64,000 bases of DNA. Source: Verrucomicrobiales bacterium (GTDB lineage: Bacteria > Verrucomicrobiota > Verrucomicrobiia > Verrucomicrobiales > DEV007). The stretch covers positions 62,822 to 126,821 of the forward strand of contig JARGNG010000001.1 of the NCBI GenBank assembly GCA_029213265.1. Reading direction: 5' to 3'. Position 1 is the first letter of the stretch. Each line of letters starts with the position of its first letter. The notes under the pieces were generated by a model. That model worked only from the letters and a program-made list of their open reading frames with translations. It had not been told where the DNA came from and searched no databases. A program made the translations under genes and the position numbers. Below, piece after piece: positions 27,257 to 36,064 of this stretch.

Positions 27257-28004
27257 CAAACTGACGAATGTTTTCCGCCAGTGCGGAGGAGAAGGCACCG
27301 AACTCGCTCGCGTTGACGAGAAGCTGGGCGCCCATCGAATGGCGTTTCTTCATTTCCTCCTCCGGCATAGCTGGTCCTCCGAATGCCTTCCCGTGCTTTC
27401 TACAGGCGTCCGCGACAATCTGCCAGGCATCGTCGAGCGTCATCTCTTTGGTCTGGCGAAGTCGGAGCCCGAGATCGCCGGGTCCGACAAAGAGCATGTC
27501 GACACCTTCCACCGCCGCAATCGCTTCCGCATTGCGAACCCCTTCGGGGGTTTCAATTTGAACACAGAGAAAGGTCTCCTTGTTGGCCCATTGAATGTAT
27601 TCGTCAGGGTCATGGATGTGGAAATCCGCATCGAGTCCGGCGTTGTCGATTCCCCGATCACCGAGGGGTGGGAATTTCACGGAATCCACCAGCATCTTTG
27701 CTTTTTCGGGAGTGGAGACGTGAGGGATCAAAAGCCCGGCCGCTCCGTCTTCGAGAAAGCGGTAGAGCCCCGTTTTCTCCAGGGTGGGAGGTCGAACCAT
27801 GATGTCGATGTCATAGAGATGGGAAAAAGCGAGAAGTGCCTGGAGTTCGCGGATCGTGAGGGCCCGGTGCTCGAGGTCGAGCCAGAGACAGTCGTAACCG
27901 GCTCTCGCAGCGTGGCAGATGAAAGCAGGGATGTAGTGCCCGAGGACACAGGTGCGGATGGGTTCACCGGCACGGATGCGGGCGAGCGTTTTTGATTTTC
28001 TCAT
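27243..28004 (-). CDS. HpcH/HpaI aldolase family protein
   Basis: A 253-residue class II metal-dependent aldolase of the HpcH/HpaI (2-keto-3-deoxy acid aldolase) family. WLDLEHRALTI holds the catalytic His, MVRPP a substrate-binding Arg, QIETPEGVRN the metal Glu and VDMLFVGPGDLGL the metal Asp. The family reversibly splits 4-hydroxy-2-oxo acids into pyruvate (or glyoxylate-type products) and an aldehyde. ATG 28004 is preferred over an upstream frame to 28073. It ends inside the start of the SDR gene (14-base overlap), so the two are tightly coupled. Confidence 0.9.
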   Translation of the reverse strand: MRKSKTLARIRAGEPIRTCVLGHYIPAFICHAARAGYDCLWLDLEHRALTIRELQALLAFSHLYDIDIMVRPPTLEKTGLYRFLEDGAAGLLIPHVSTPEKAKMLVDSVKFPPLGDRGIDNAGLDADFHIHDPDEYIQWANKETFLCVQIETPEGVRNAEAIAAVEGVDMLFVGPGDLGLRLRQTKEMTLDDAWQIVADACRKHGKAFGGPAMPEEEMKKRHSMGAQLLVNASEFGAFSSALAENIRQFDELT

Positions 28005-28014
28005 AGAATTGAAA

Positions 28015-28896
28015 TTATTGGGAAAGGACGATGAGGCCCTGCGCTGCCCGAATGCGGGCGTCGAGATCATCATCGGAAAGTTGTTTTGTCAGGAGCGATG
28101 CGGCTTCGAAGATTCCGGCTTCCCCGGCAAAGATAGCGGCGTAGGTACGAATATCCGGGTCTTTTGACTCAAGGTTTTTCATAACGTCCCGCCTGGCTTC
28201 AATGTCTCCCAGCACGGCGAGGGAATTCTGAAGAAAGGATTCCTGGAGTGGTTCTTTCGCGTCATCAAGCCGTGCGCGGATTCTGGCGATGTCAGACGGG
28301 TCGCCGATTCGCCCGAGCACCCAGGCGGAGAGTCGAAAGGTATCCGGATCAGGTTCGGTCGAGAGCACCTTCCGGAGGAACGCGAATGCCTCTGAACGAA
28401 CCGGATCCCGTCCATGTTTTGCGAGCGCGGCTGCGGCCATTAGTTTGAGTCGAATATCGGCCGTATTTTGAAAGCGCAGTTCAAGGGGCTTCGGATCCGT
28501 ATCGAATCCTACTTTGTATAGGCTCTCGGCGGCATGGACATGGCCGTGGGGATCGTCTCCTTTTAAAATGGAAAAGAGAATGTCTTCCTTCTTCCGGTCA
28601 CCGGCCCGAACCAGTTCCCGCGCTAATCCGCAGCGCATCTGATCGTCCGTTTCCGTCTTGATTTTCGGTTCGAGAACGGGGCGAACCTCCATGCCCTGTC
28701 CGGCCAGAGTGAGCGCCTCGGCGGCGTGCATAGCGGGCCAGAAGTCGTCGTCCCGGAATCCATCTCGAAGCACTTCGAGGCATTTTTCACGCGTTTCATC
28801 GTTGAGTTTCCATGCCTCGTCTGCCTTCGTGAAGACGGAGGAGAATAGAATGGCAATCAATGGGAGCAGCCTGATTTGGATGGGGATGGAATTCAT
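28015..28896 (-). CDS. Secreted HEAT-repeat protein
   Basis: A 293-residue exported protein (signal MNSIPIQIRLLPLIAILFSSV) made of helical HEAT/PBS-lyase-like repeats. Repeated units include AMHAAEALTLAGQG, GLARELVRAGD, HAAESLYKVGF, LMAAAALAKHGRD and AQGLIVLSQ at the end. Such scaffolds bind proteins or ligands; no catalytic motif is seen. Its ATG lies inside the stop of the symporter gene (ATGA, 28893-28896), so it is made with the transporter and may be its periplasmic partner. Confidence 0.8.
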   Translation of the reverse strand: MNSIPIQIRLLPLIAILFSSVFTKADEAWKLNDETREKCLEVLRDGFRDDDFWPAMHAAEALTLAGQGMEVRPVLEPKIKTETDDQMRCGLARELVRAGDRKKEDILFSILKGDDPHGHVHAAESLYKVGFDTDPKPLELRFQNTADIRLKLMAAAALAKHGRDPVRSEAFAFLRKVLSTEPDPDTFRLSAWVLGRIGDPSDIARIRARLDDAKEPLQESFLQNSLAVLGDIEARRDVMKNLESKDPDIRTYAAIFAGEAGIFEAASLLTKQLSDDDLDARIRAAQGLIVLSQ

Positions 28897-30395
28897 GATT
28901 CGGAGCGGGAAGAGGGCGCAAAGATTCGGCAGGCGATCAGCCCGACGACCACGCCGACGACGAGGGCAGCAGGGGCGATCAATTGAAAACTGACCGGGGC
29001 AAAACCTGTTTCCGGATCCATTCCCCAGATGTCCCCGGAGAAGGCCACGAGAATGGCGACGGTTACGCTGCAGATGGTCGCGATCCATACCCCCTTTGCG
29101 TTGGCGAAGGGCACAAAGAGCGCAAAGAAAAAGAGCAGCGAAATCGGAACGGTAAGCAGATTCACGACCTTGTTGGTCACCTCGAAAAAGTTCCCTTCCA
29201 CTTTGCCGACGATGGTGCTCAGGCAAATGACAATGGCTCCGATGGTGACGGCGAGACAGCGTGCAAAGCGGAGGTGCCTGGCCTCAGTTTTGGGCTTCTT
29301 CCCAAAGCGGTCGAGATAATCGGTCATGACCACGGCAGTGATCGAGTTCACCCCGGAGTCAACGCTCGACATTGCGGCAGCGAAGAGTCCGGATACAACC
29401 AGCCCTGTCACAACCGGTGGAAGATGAAAGGCAATAAAATGGGGGAAGAGCTGATCTGCCTGATCCTTGAGTGAACCCTCCGCCGGGAGAAGATCCTGAT
29501 TGGCGTCGAAATATCCCAGCAGAGCAAAGCCCACAAACCCGAGGGTGACTCCCACGACCAGCCCGACGCTGAGTTGCATCCCGATGGCACGACGAGCGGT
29601 TTTCGCGTCTTTGGTCGACATGTATCTTTGAATGGAAACCTGATCACCGGCTGAGGTGCACACCATCCAGAGAAACATGGAGATCATCGAACCGAGAACC
29701 GTGATCCGGGTCGAGGGATCAAAGCTGAAGAATGGCTGCTCATCCCAGACATTGCTTTTCCACTCTGTGGGAAACCAGCCAAAGCCGCCCATCTTCCAGG
29801 TGATGGTACCAATGACGAGAAGAGCGCCTCCGTAGAGAAGCAGTGTCTGCAGAGTGTCGGTGATCACGACGGCCCGCATTCCGCCGAGAGACGTGTAGGT
29901 GATCGCAAAGATCCCTGTGACGAGCACGATCCAGGGGATGTGCTGATCGCCCACTCCGATCATCGTGGCGATCGCTTTCGACGTCATGTAGATGAGCAGT
30001 GACATCCAGAAAAGGCGGAGAGCGAGAAACATGGCGCCCCCGAGAAGCCGAATGCTGAGCCCCAGTTTATCCTCCAACAACTCGTAGGCGCTCGTGACCC
30101 GCTGCCTCATGTAGACAGGAAGAATGACAAATCCAATTACGAGGAAGACAAATGGATAGGTGAGATAGTTCCACATGATCCCGGGCCCCTTTCCTGCGAT
30201 TTCCCCGGGGATGGCGAGATAGCTGATCGTGCTCAGGAGGGTTGCGAAAAGGGAGACTCCAATGAGCAGGGGATTCATTGCACCCGAGCCGACAAAGTAT
30301 TCGGAGGTGTCCTCCTGCTTGCGTCCGAAATACCACCCCAGCCCGATTGTGGAGAGAGCGTAGAGTGCGAGAATAATCCAGTCGACAGCGGCCAT
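28893..30395 (-). CDS. Sodium:solute symporter (SSS family)
   Basis: A 500-residue inner-membrane carrier with about 13 hydrophobic segments in the LeuT-like SSS order. Typical pieces are YFGRKQEDTSEYFVGSG after TM1, SLFATLLSTISYLAIPGEI in TM2, AITYTSLGGMRAVVITD in TM5-6 and SGLFAAAMSSVDSGVNSIT at the Na2 site. It should import an organic solute with Na+. It is the first gene of an operon ending in deacylase and PLP-lyase genes, which points to an acid or acylated amino acid as the substrate. ATG 30395 is chosen over an upstream frame to 30458. Divergent from the PSD1 gene at 30530. Confidence 0.9.
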   Translation of the reverse strand: MAAVDWIILALYALSTIGLGWYFGRKQEDTSEYFVGSGAMNPLLIGVSLFATLLSTISYLAIPGEIAGKGPGIMWNYLTYPFVFLVIGFVILPVYMRQRVTSAYELLEDKLGLSIRLLGGAMFLALRLFWMSLLIYMTSKAIATMIGVGDQHIPWIVLVTGIFAITYTSLGGMRAVVITDTLQTLLLYGGALLVIGTITWKMGGFGWFPTEWKSNVWDEQPFFSFDPSTRITVLGSMISMFLWMVCTSAGDQVSIQRYMSTKDAKTARRAIGMQLSVGLVVGVTLGFVGFALLGYFDANQDLLPAEGSLKDQADQLFPHFIAFHLPPVVTGLVVSGLFAAAMSSVDSGVNSITAVVMTDYLDRFGKKPKTEARHLRFARCLAVTIGAIVICLSTIVGKVEGNFFEVTNKVVNLLTVPISLLFFFALFVPFANAKGVWIATICSVTVAILVAFSGDIWGMDPETGFAPVSFQLIAPAALVVGVVVGLIACRIFAPSSRSES

Positions 30396-30529
30396 AGAAG
30401 GGGATTGTGGAAAGTCCCCCAGCACCTGTCGAGTGCTTTCCTTGTCGCGATCCCGCATACCGCTTCTTCGGGAGGCGGCACGCAGGTCCGTGCTTGGCGA
30501 AGAGGGGGGATACTCGTAGGTTTCTCCCG

Positions 30530-33500
30530 ATGTACTTTGGGAAATGGTTGCAGATCTCGATCTGTCTGATTTTCGGCCTTGCGGTTGCCACTGCGAGGTC
30601 GGAGGACGCTGTGGACTTCAATCGCGACATTCGGCCAATTCTTTCGGACAAGTGCTTTCAGTGCCACGGCCCGGACGAGGAAACGCTGGAGGCCGGTTTG
30701 CGATTGGACCAGCGTGACTCTGCCGTGAGGGAGGAAGCAATTATTCCCGGGAATGCCGACGGAAGCGAATTGATCGCGCGAATTCTCACGAAAGACACCG
30801 ACGACATCATGCCTCCTCCGAAAGTGAAGAAGCCGCTCACGACAGAAGAGGCGGAGTTGCTGCGCCGCTGGATTGATGAGGGAGCCGAATATGCAGGGCA
30901 CTGGGCTTTCGAACCGATTGCTTCGATGGCGGCTCCGGAATTGTCGGAGAATTCGAAAGTAAATCATCCGATCGATCGATTCATCCTTTCGAGGCTGGAG
31001 GATAAGGGCCTTACGCTCTCCCCCGAGGCGGATCCGCATACTCTCGCACGGCGCATTGCCCTGGATCTAACAGGGTTGCTTCCTGCGCCCGACAGGGTTG
31101 AGTCCTTCGTTGCGGAGTGGAATCAAGATTCGGATTTCGCTGTGTCAGGGTATGTGGATGAAATGCTTGCCTCGAAACACTACGGTGAGCGCTGGGGGCG
31201 TCATTGGCTGGATCAGGCCCGATATGCCGATTCGAATGGATACACGATTGATGGGGAACGCACGATGTGGCCGTATCGGGACTGGGTCATCCGCGCGGTC
31301 AACGAAGATATGCCGTTTGATGAATTTACGATCAAACAAATAGCCGGCGATCTTCTTCCTGATCCTGACAAAGCCACCCTGGTCGCGACCGGGTTTCACC
31401 GGAATACGCTCATCAACCAGGAGGGCGGAACCGATGATGAGCAGTTTCGCAACGAGGAAATGGTCGACCGGGTCAATACGACCGGAGCCGTCTGGATGGG
31501 GCTCACCCTGGGCTGCGCGCAGTGTCACACTCACAAATACGATCCGATTTCACACCGGGAATATTTCGAGATGTTCGCGTTTTTCAATCAAGGCGAGGAC
31601 ATCAACAACGTCTCGACGACGATTGAGGTAGGGGAGGGGGAATTGTTTTTGGAGAACCCCGACCCGGAGAAGACAAAAGCGCTGGATGCCGCGAAGGCGG
31701 AGTTGGCGACCCTGGAGAAGTCGAAGGCGGCTCGACAGAAGGTCTGGGAAAAATCAATTTTGGAAGCAAAGGCAACGACAGGCGTCGCGAAGTGGAACCG
31801 GATCAAGCCTTCGCAGTTTTCTGCTCTCGGAGGCGATATTTTGAAGGTTCTCGAGGATGATTCGCTTCTTGCCGCCCCCGGTGCCCCGATGGAGGAGTAT
31901 CGTGTCTCGCTGCCTTCCGCAAAGACGCCGACGGCCGCGATGCGGCTTCGACTTTTGCCACATGAGTCACTTCCGAAGAATGGACCCGGGCTCGCTTCGA
32001 ACGGAAATATCGTTTTGACGAGAGTGGAGTTCTTTCGCGAGGGAAAGCCGGTCGTGGTGAAAGAGGCAGAGCACGATCATGCGCAGCCCGGATTTTCGGG
32101 AGCCTTTACGATTGATGGAAATCCGGAAACGGGTTGGGCGATCAATGTGGGGAAGGGAACGGCTCCGGGCGTGAAAATGAACGCCGAGCACGAGATTCGA
32201 TTTATTTTTGCTGAATCCATTCCGGCGGGCTCGGAGATGGACGTGGTCCTTTACCACGAGAAGAATGCTTCCTACAACATCGGGCGCTTTGCCTGGGAGC
32301 GATCAGAAACCGCGCCTCCGGTGATGCGGGATGAGAAGCTGCTCACTTCCCTGCGAGTTCCCGCGAAGGAACGAAGCGATGCGGATAAGAAATTTCTGGC
32401 GGCCGAGTTTGCGAGGTTGGACGTCGAGAAGCGGGCCGCGTTGGCTGCGATTTCGGAGGCCCGCTCGAACCTGGGAATCGGCAGAGAGGTGAGGACGATG
32501 ATCATGAAGGACCGGGCCGAACCGCGTGAAACATTTGTCCATTTGCGGGGTGACTTTCTCCGTCATGACGAGGAGACCGGTCCGGTCAGCCCCGGGGTCC
32601 CGGCGGTTCTTCCTGAGTTGCCGAAGTTGGAAGATCCGGAGCGACGAAGGAATCGTCTCGACCTTGCTCATTGGCTGGTTCGTGAAGATCATCCGCTCAC
32701 ACCCAGGGTTACGGTGAACCGGGTCTGGATGCGTTACTTCGGGCGCGGGATTGTGGAAACGGAGAATGATTTCGGAACGCAGGGGGCGTATCCGACCCAT
32801 CCGGAACTGCTCGATTGGCTCGCAGGGAACTTCGTCGGGAATGGCTGGTCGATGAAGCATTTGCACAAGCTCATCCTCACCTCTGCAACCTATCGCCAGT
32901 CTTCGATTTCCAATGATTCGGCGAAGAAGGATCCCTTGAATCATTTGCTCGCAAGGCAGGCACGTATTCGGGTGGAGGCGGAAATCGTTCGTGATGCGGC
33001 CCTTTCGGCGAGCGGACTTCTCCATCCGAAGATTGGCGGGCCGGGGGTGATGCCTCCGCAACCCGACGGGGTTTATGCTTTCACACAAAGGAAAGTGAGT
33101 TGGGTCGCCGCGAAGGGGCCCGATCGCTATCGTCGCGCTCTCTATACCAAGTTCTACCGGAGTGCACCGTATCCGCTGCTGACGACCTTTGATTCTCCTG
33201 ATTTTCAAAGTGTCTGCACGGCACGGGTTCGCTCGAATACTCCGCTGCAATCTCTCACTCTCGCTAATGACGAAGCAATGATCGAGTTGGCGCAGGGCCT
33301 TGGCGCGAAACTGCTTCGCGAGGTCGCGGGAACCGATTCGACAGCGAATCGTGATCGGATTCGGCGGGCTTTCCTGCTTTGTTATTCTCGCCCCCCGTCG
33401 GAAGGCGAGTTGGAGGCATTGGTGGAGTTTCAGGAAAAACAACGCGCCTCGTTCGCGGCCGATGAGGAGGGTGCCGGGGCTTTTGTTCCGGAAGAGGTTC

Positions 33501-33589
33501 CCGAAGGCTTTGATGCCGCGACCGCAGCATCGTGGAGCGCCCTCGCCCGGGCGCTTATGAATACGGACGAGTTTATCACGCGGGAATAA
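30530..33589 (+). CDS. PSCyt1-PSCyt2-PSD1 secreted cytochrome-like protein, second copy
   Basis: A 1019-residue exported protein (signal MYFGKWLQISICLIFGLAVA). PSCyt1 has NRDIRPILSDKCFQCHGPDE (CFQCH 42-46) and MPPPKVKK; PSCyt2/DUF1549 has ALDLTGLLPAP, HWLDQARYADSNGY and CAQCHTHKYDP; the central part (about 400-650) has a Lys/Glu-rich helix and a beta-rich domain with DGNPETGWAIN, like a discoidin/F5-F8 carbohydrate-binding fold; PSD1/DUF1553 (about 700-1000) has NRVWMRYFGRG and NTPLQSLTLANDE. The frame is open upstream to 30407, but only ATG 30530 begins a signal peptide. It pairs with the DUF1501 gene 12 bases downstream. Confidence 0.92.
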   Translation: MYFGKWLQISICLIFGLAVATARSEDAVDFNRDIRPILSDKCFQCHGPDEETLEAGLRLDQRDSAVREEAIIPGNADGSELIARILTKDTDDIMPPPKVKKPLTTEEAELLRRWIDEGAEYAGHWAFEPIASMAAPELSENSKVNHPIDRFILSRLEDKGLTLSPEADPHTLARRIALDLTGLLPAPDRVESFVAEWNQDSDFAVSGYVDEMLASKHYGERWGRHWLDQARYADSNGYTIDGERTMWPYRDWVIRAVNEDMPFDEFTIKQIAGDLLPDPDKATLVATGFHRNTLINQEGGTDDEQFRNEEMVDRVNTTGAVWMGLTLGCAQCHTHKYDPISHREYFEMFAFFNQGEDINNVSTTIEVGEGELFLENPDPEKTKALDAAKAELATLEKSKAARQKVWEKSILEAKATTGVAKWNRIKPSQFSALGGDILKVLEDDSLLAAPGAPMEEYRVSLPSAKTPTAAMRLRLLPHESLPKNGPGLASNGNIVLTRVEFFREGKPVVVKEAEHDHAQPGFSGAFTIDGNPETGWAINVGKGTAPGVKMNAEHEIRFIFAESIPAGSEMDVVLYHEKNASYNIGRFAWERSETAPPVMRDEKLLTSLRVPAKERSDADKKFLAAEFARLDVEKRAALAAISEARSNLGIGREVRTMIMKDRAEPRETFVHLRGDFLRHDEETGPVSPGVPAVLPELPKLEDPERRRNRLDLAHWLVREDHPLTPRVTVNRVWMRYFGRGIVETENDFGTQGAYPTHPELLDWLAGNFVGNGWSMKHLHKLILTSATYRQSSISNDSAKKDPLNHLLARQARIRVEAEIVRDAALSASGLLHPKIGGPGVMPPQPDGVYAFTQRKVSWVAAKGPDRYRRALYTKFYRSAPYPLLTTFDSPDFQSVCTARVRSNTPLQSLTLANDEAMIELAQGLGAKLLREVAGTDSTANRDRIRRAFLLCYSRPPSEGELEALVEFQEKQRASFAADEEGAGAFVPEEVPEGFDAATAASWSALARALMNTDEFITRE

Positions 33590-33601
33590 GGATTGGTTAG
33601 G

Positions 33602-35035
33602 ATGGATTCATTTTTGCAGCAACAAACGAGACGTCATTTTTTCGAAAAGTGTGGAGTCGGCCTGGGCTCGATTGCATTGAGCGATCTGATGATGCGTGAT
33701 GGATTGGCGGCCCCGTCCCGATCCGGTGATCCGATGGCCTTGCGGAAACCTCCCTACAAAGCAAAGGCGAAGAACGTCATTTTTCTCTTCATGGCGGGAG
33801 GTCCGAGCCATTTGGAGCTCTTCGAGGACAAACCCAAACTTCGCGAATTCCACGGGCAGTTGCCGCCCGAATCGCTCGTCAAGGGCAAGCGCTTTGCCTT
33901 CCTTGGTGAGGGAGCGAGGCTGCTCGGTTCGGAGAGAAAGTTCGAAGCCTACGGGGAGTCCCGCATGCAACTGAGCGAGCTCTTTCCCAATCATCAGAAG
34001 ATCGTCGACGATGTCTGCTGGCTGCGGGGGATGAAGACCGATGTGTTCAATCATGGTCCGGCCAAACTCTTCATGAACACCGGTTTCCAGGTCCCGGGGC
34101 GGCCCAGTATGGGATCGTGGGTGACCTACGGAATCGGAAGCGAGTCGCGCGACCTGCCCGGGTTCGTGGTCCTGCAATCCGGTCCGAGGGGACCGCGTGC
34201 CGGGAATGCCCTCTGGTCGGCCGGCTTCCTGCCTTCCAGTTACCAGGGGGTTCCGTTTCGCGGTAGTGGGGATCCGATTTTGAATCTGGCCAATCCGGAC
34301 GGAATTACCGGGGAGCGACAACGAGACTTTTTTGATGTGGTTGGAAAGCTGAATCGGGAACGACTAGCGGTGACGAAAGATCCGGAGATCTCCACGCGGA
34401 TCAACGCTTACGAAATGGCGTATCGGATGCAGAGCAGTGCACCGGAATTGATGGATCTGAGCGGAGAGTCGCAGGCAACTCTCGATCTCTACGGAGCGGA
34501 GCGGGGAGGAAATTCCTATGCCAATAACTGTCTCCTGGCCCGGCGCCTGATTGAGCGCGGGGTCCGTTTTGTGCAGCTCTACCACACGGATTGGGATCAT
34601 CATGGAGGTCCGGGACAGACACTGGGAAAAGACCTCGAAAAGGTGACCCAACAGGTCGATCAGGCATCTGCAGCGCTGGTTCTGGATCTGAAACAACGGG
34701 GATTGCTGGAGGACACCATCGTAGTCTGGGGTGGGGAATTTGGACGAACTCCGATGGGGGAAACCCGCGACGGAAAGATCGGCGGACGGGATCACCACAT
34801 CGACGCCTTCACAATGTGGGCGGCCGGCGGAGGTTTCCGGCCCGGGATGACCTTTGGGAAAACCGATGACTTTGGGTATGAAGTGGTGGATCAAAAGATT
34901 CACGTGCACGATCTCCACGCGACGATTTTGCATCAGTTGGGATTTGATCACGAGAAACTCACCTTCCGGTTTCAAGGCAGAGATTTCCGGCTCACTGATG
35001 TTCACGGCCGGGTCGTGAAGGAAGTGTTGAGCTGA
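33602..35035 (+). CDS. DUF1501 protein, Tat-exported, second copy
   Basis: A 477-residue paralogue of the 18708 protein, with RR at 10-11 (QTRRHFFEKC) followed by a hydrophobic stretch. Family segments are VIFLFMAGGPSHLELFED, FNHGPAKLFMNTGF, PSMGSWVTYGIGSE, HTDWDHHGG and [12 protein letters not shown], ending FRFQGRDFRLTDVHG. An in-frame TTG at 33593 is possible but ATG 33602 gives the expected N-terminus. It forms an operon with the PSD1 gene ending 12 bases upstream. Confidence 0.92.
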   Translation: MDSFLQQQTRRHFFEKCGVGLGSIALSDLMMRDGLAAPSRSGDPMALRKPPYKAKAKNVIFLFMAGGPSHLELFEDKPKLREFHGQLPPESLVKGKRFAFLGEGARLLGSERKFEAYGESRMQLSELFPNHQKIVDDVCWLRGMKTDVFNHGPAKLFMNTGFQVPGRPSMGSWVTYGIGSESRDLPGFVVLQSGPRGPRAGNALWSAGFLPSSYQGVPFRGSGDPILNLANPDGITGERQRDFFDVVGKLNRERLAVTKDPEISTRINAYEMAYRMQSSAPELMDLSGESQATLDLYGAERGGNSYANNCLLARRLIERGVRFVQLYHTDWDHHGGPGQTLGKDLEKVTQQVDQASAALVLDLKQRGLLEDTIVVWGGEFGRTPMGETRDGKIGGRDHHIDAFTMWAAGGGFRPGMTFGKTDDFGYEVVDQKIHVHDLHATILHQLGFDHEKLTFRFQGRDFRLTDVHGRVVKEVLS

Positions 35036-35115
35036 CCGGAATCCGGAGTTCAGCATTCTAAAAATGTTTCGGGTTTGTAATTGGTAATCGCTGTGGAAAG
35101 AGCGATTATCGAGCC

Positions 35116-35556
35116 ATGAGAGAACAAACTCACAGCAAAGCAATTGGATACGTCCTCTGGATTTTCGGATTTACCGGGTCTCATCGCTTTTACTTCGGAA
35201 GACCCATTACCGGGGTGATCTGGCTCTGTACGGCCGGCTTGCTCGGGGTGGGCTGGATCATTGACTTGTTTTTGATCCCTTCGATGGAGCGAAAGGCTGA
35301 ATTTCGATACAAAGAAGGCCCGATCGACTACACCGTGGCATGGATTCTTCAGACGTTCCTTGGACCCTTCGGAGTTCACCGGATGTATATGGGCAAATGG
35401 TTCACGGGAATCCTTTATCTCTGTACAGGCGGCTTGTTCCTGATCGGATATGCCTACGATTACTGCACCTTGAACACGCAGATTAGTGAGAGAAATGCCG
35501 AGTTAGGCCCTCAAATCAGGTCCGGGACGGCTGACGATCACATGATCGAGGGTTGA
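35116..35556 (+). CDS. Membrane protein with two tandem TM2 domains
   Basis: A 146-residue inner-membrane protein with an internal duplication. Repeat 1 (about 10-54) has [19 protein letters not shown] and [16 protein letters not shown]; repeat 2 (about 74-118) has [20 protein letters not shown] and [15 protein letters not shown]. Both show the TM2 pattern of a short G-x-H-R-F/M-Y-x-G turn between two membrane helices. Single-TM2 proteins are common; the tandem form is less so. Function unknown. It is followed by the SSB-like and RRM genes on the same strand with 79 and 42 base gaps. Confidence 0.85.
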   Translation: MREQTHSKAIGYVLWIFGFTGSHRFYFGRPITGVIWLCTAGLLGVGWIIDLFLIPSMERKAEFRYKEGPIDYTVAWILQTFLGPFGVHRMYMGKWFTGILYLCTGGLFLIGYAYDYCTLNTQISERNAELGPQIRSGTADDHMIEG

Positions 35557-35635
35557 ACGGGTCTCGAAGAAAGGGAAATTTCCACTTTCGTTCCGGGCAA
35601 TTCGGGACGAACGAATTCCTTCACCCTATCAGCAT

Positions 35636-36022
35636 ATGGCAAAGAATTTCGAACTGGAAGGAACCATCAAATTGATCAACGAGGTCCAGACTTTCGCGAG
35701 CGGATTTTCAAAGCGGGAATTTGTCGTGGAAGTTGAGGACGGCAAATATCCTCAGATGGTCAAATTTGAATGTGTAAAGGACAAGACGGCTCTCACCGAT
35801 GGCCTCAACACCGGTGACCCGGTTAAAGTTACTTTCGACATTCGTGGAAATGAATACAACGGTCGCTACTTCGTGAACCTGAACGCCTGGAAGCTTGAAA
35901 AAGCGGGCGGGGGCGGAGGAGCTGCTCCGGCCGAAGGGGGATTCATCGACGAAGGTGCCCCTCCTTCTCATCTCAGCGAGCCTCCTGCAGGTCACGGAGA
36001 AGACGACGATATCCCGTTTTAG
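35636..36022 (+). CDS. DUF3127 OB-fold protein with SSB-type C-terminal tip
   Basis: A 128-residue protein. Residues 1-90 fit DUF3127, an OB-fold-like domain: [37 protein letters not shown] and [16 protein letters not shown] five-glycine linker (91-95) and a disordered Pro/Gly region lead to the extreme C-terminus GEDDDIPF (121-128). DDDIPF is the same tip that bacterial single-stranded DNA-binding protein uses to recruit repair and replication partners. I infer it binds single-stranded nucleic acid and recruits SSB partners. It is followed within 42 bases by an RRM protein gene, suggesting a nucleic-acid theme. Confidence 0.85.
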   Translation: MAKNFELEGTIKLINEVQTFASGFSKREFVVEVEDGKYPQMVKFECVKDKTALTDGLNTGDPVKVTFDIRGNEYNGRYFVNLNAWKLEKAGGGGGAAPAEGGFIDEGAPPSHLSEPPAGHGEDDDIPF

Positions 36023-36064
36023 TTCTGACTCCGTTCCGTGTCAAAAACGCCCAATAAAAGCATT

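Noticed and set aside
32303-33442. Minus-strand open frame of about 379 codons inside the second PSD1 gene
   Set aside because: Antisense to conserved DUF1553 sequence, Arg/Pro/His-rich composition, no domain pattern.
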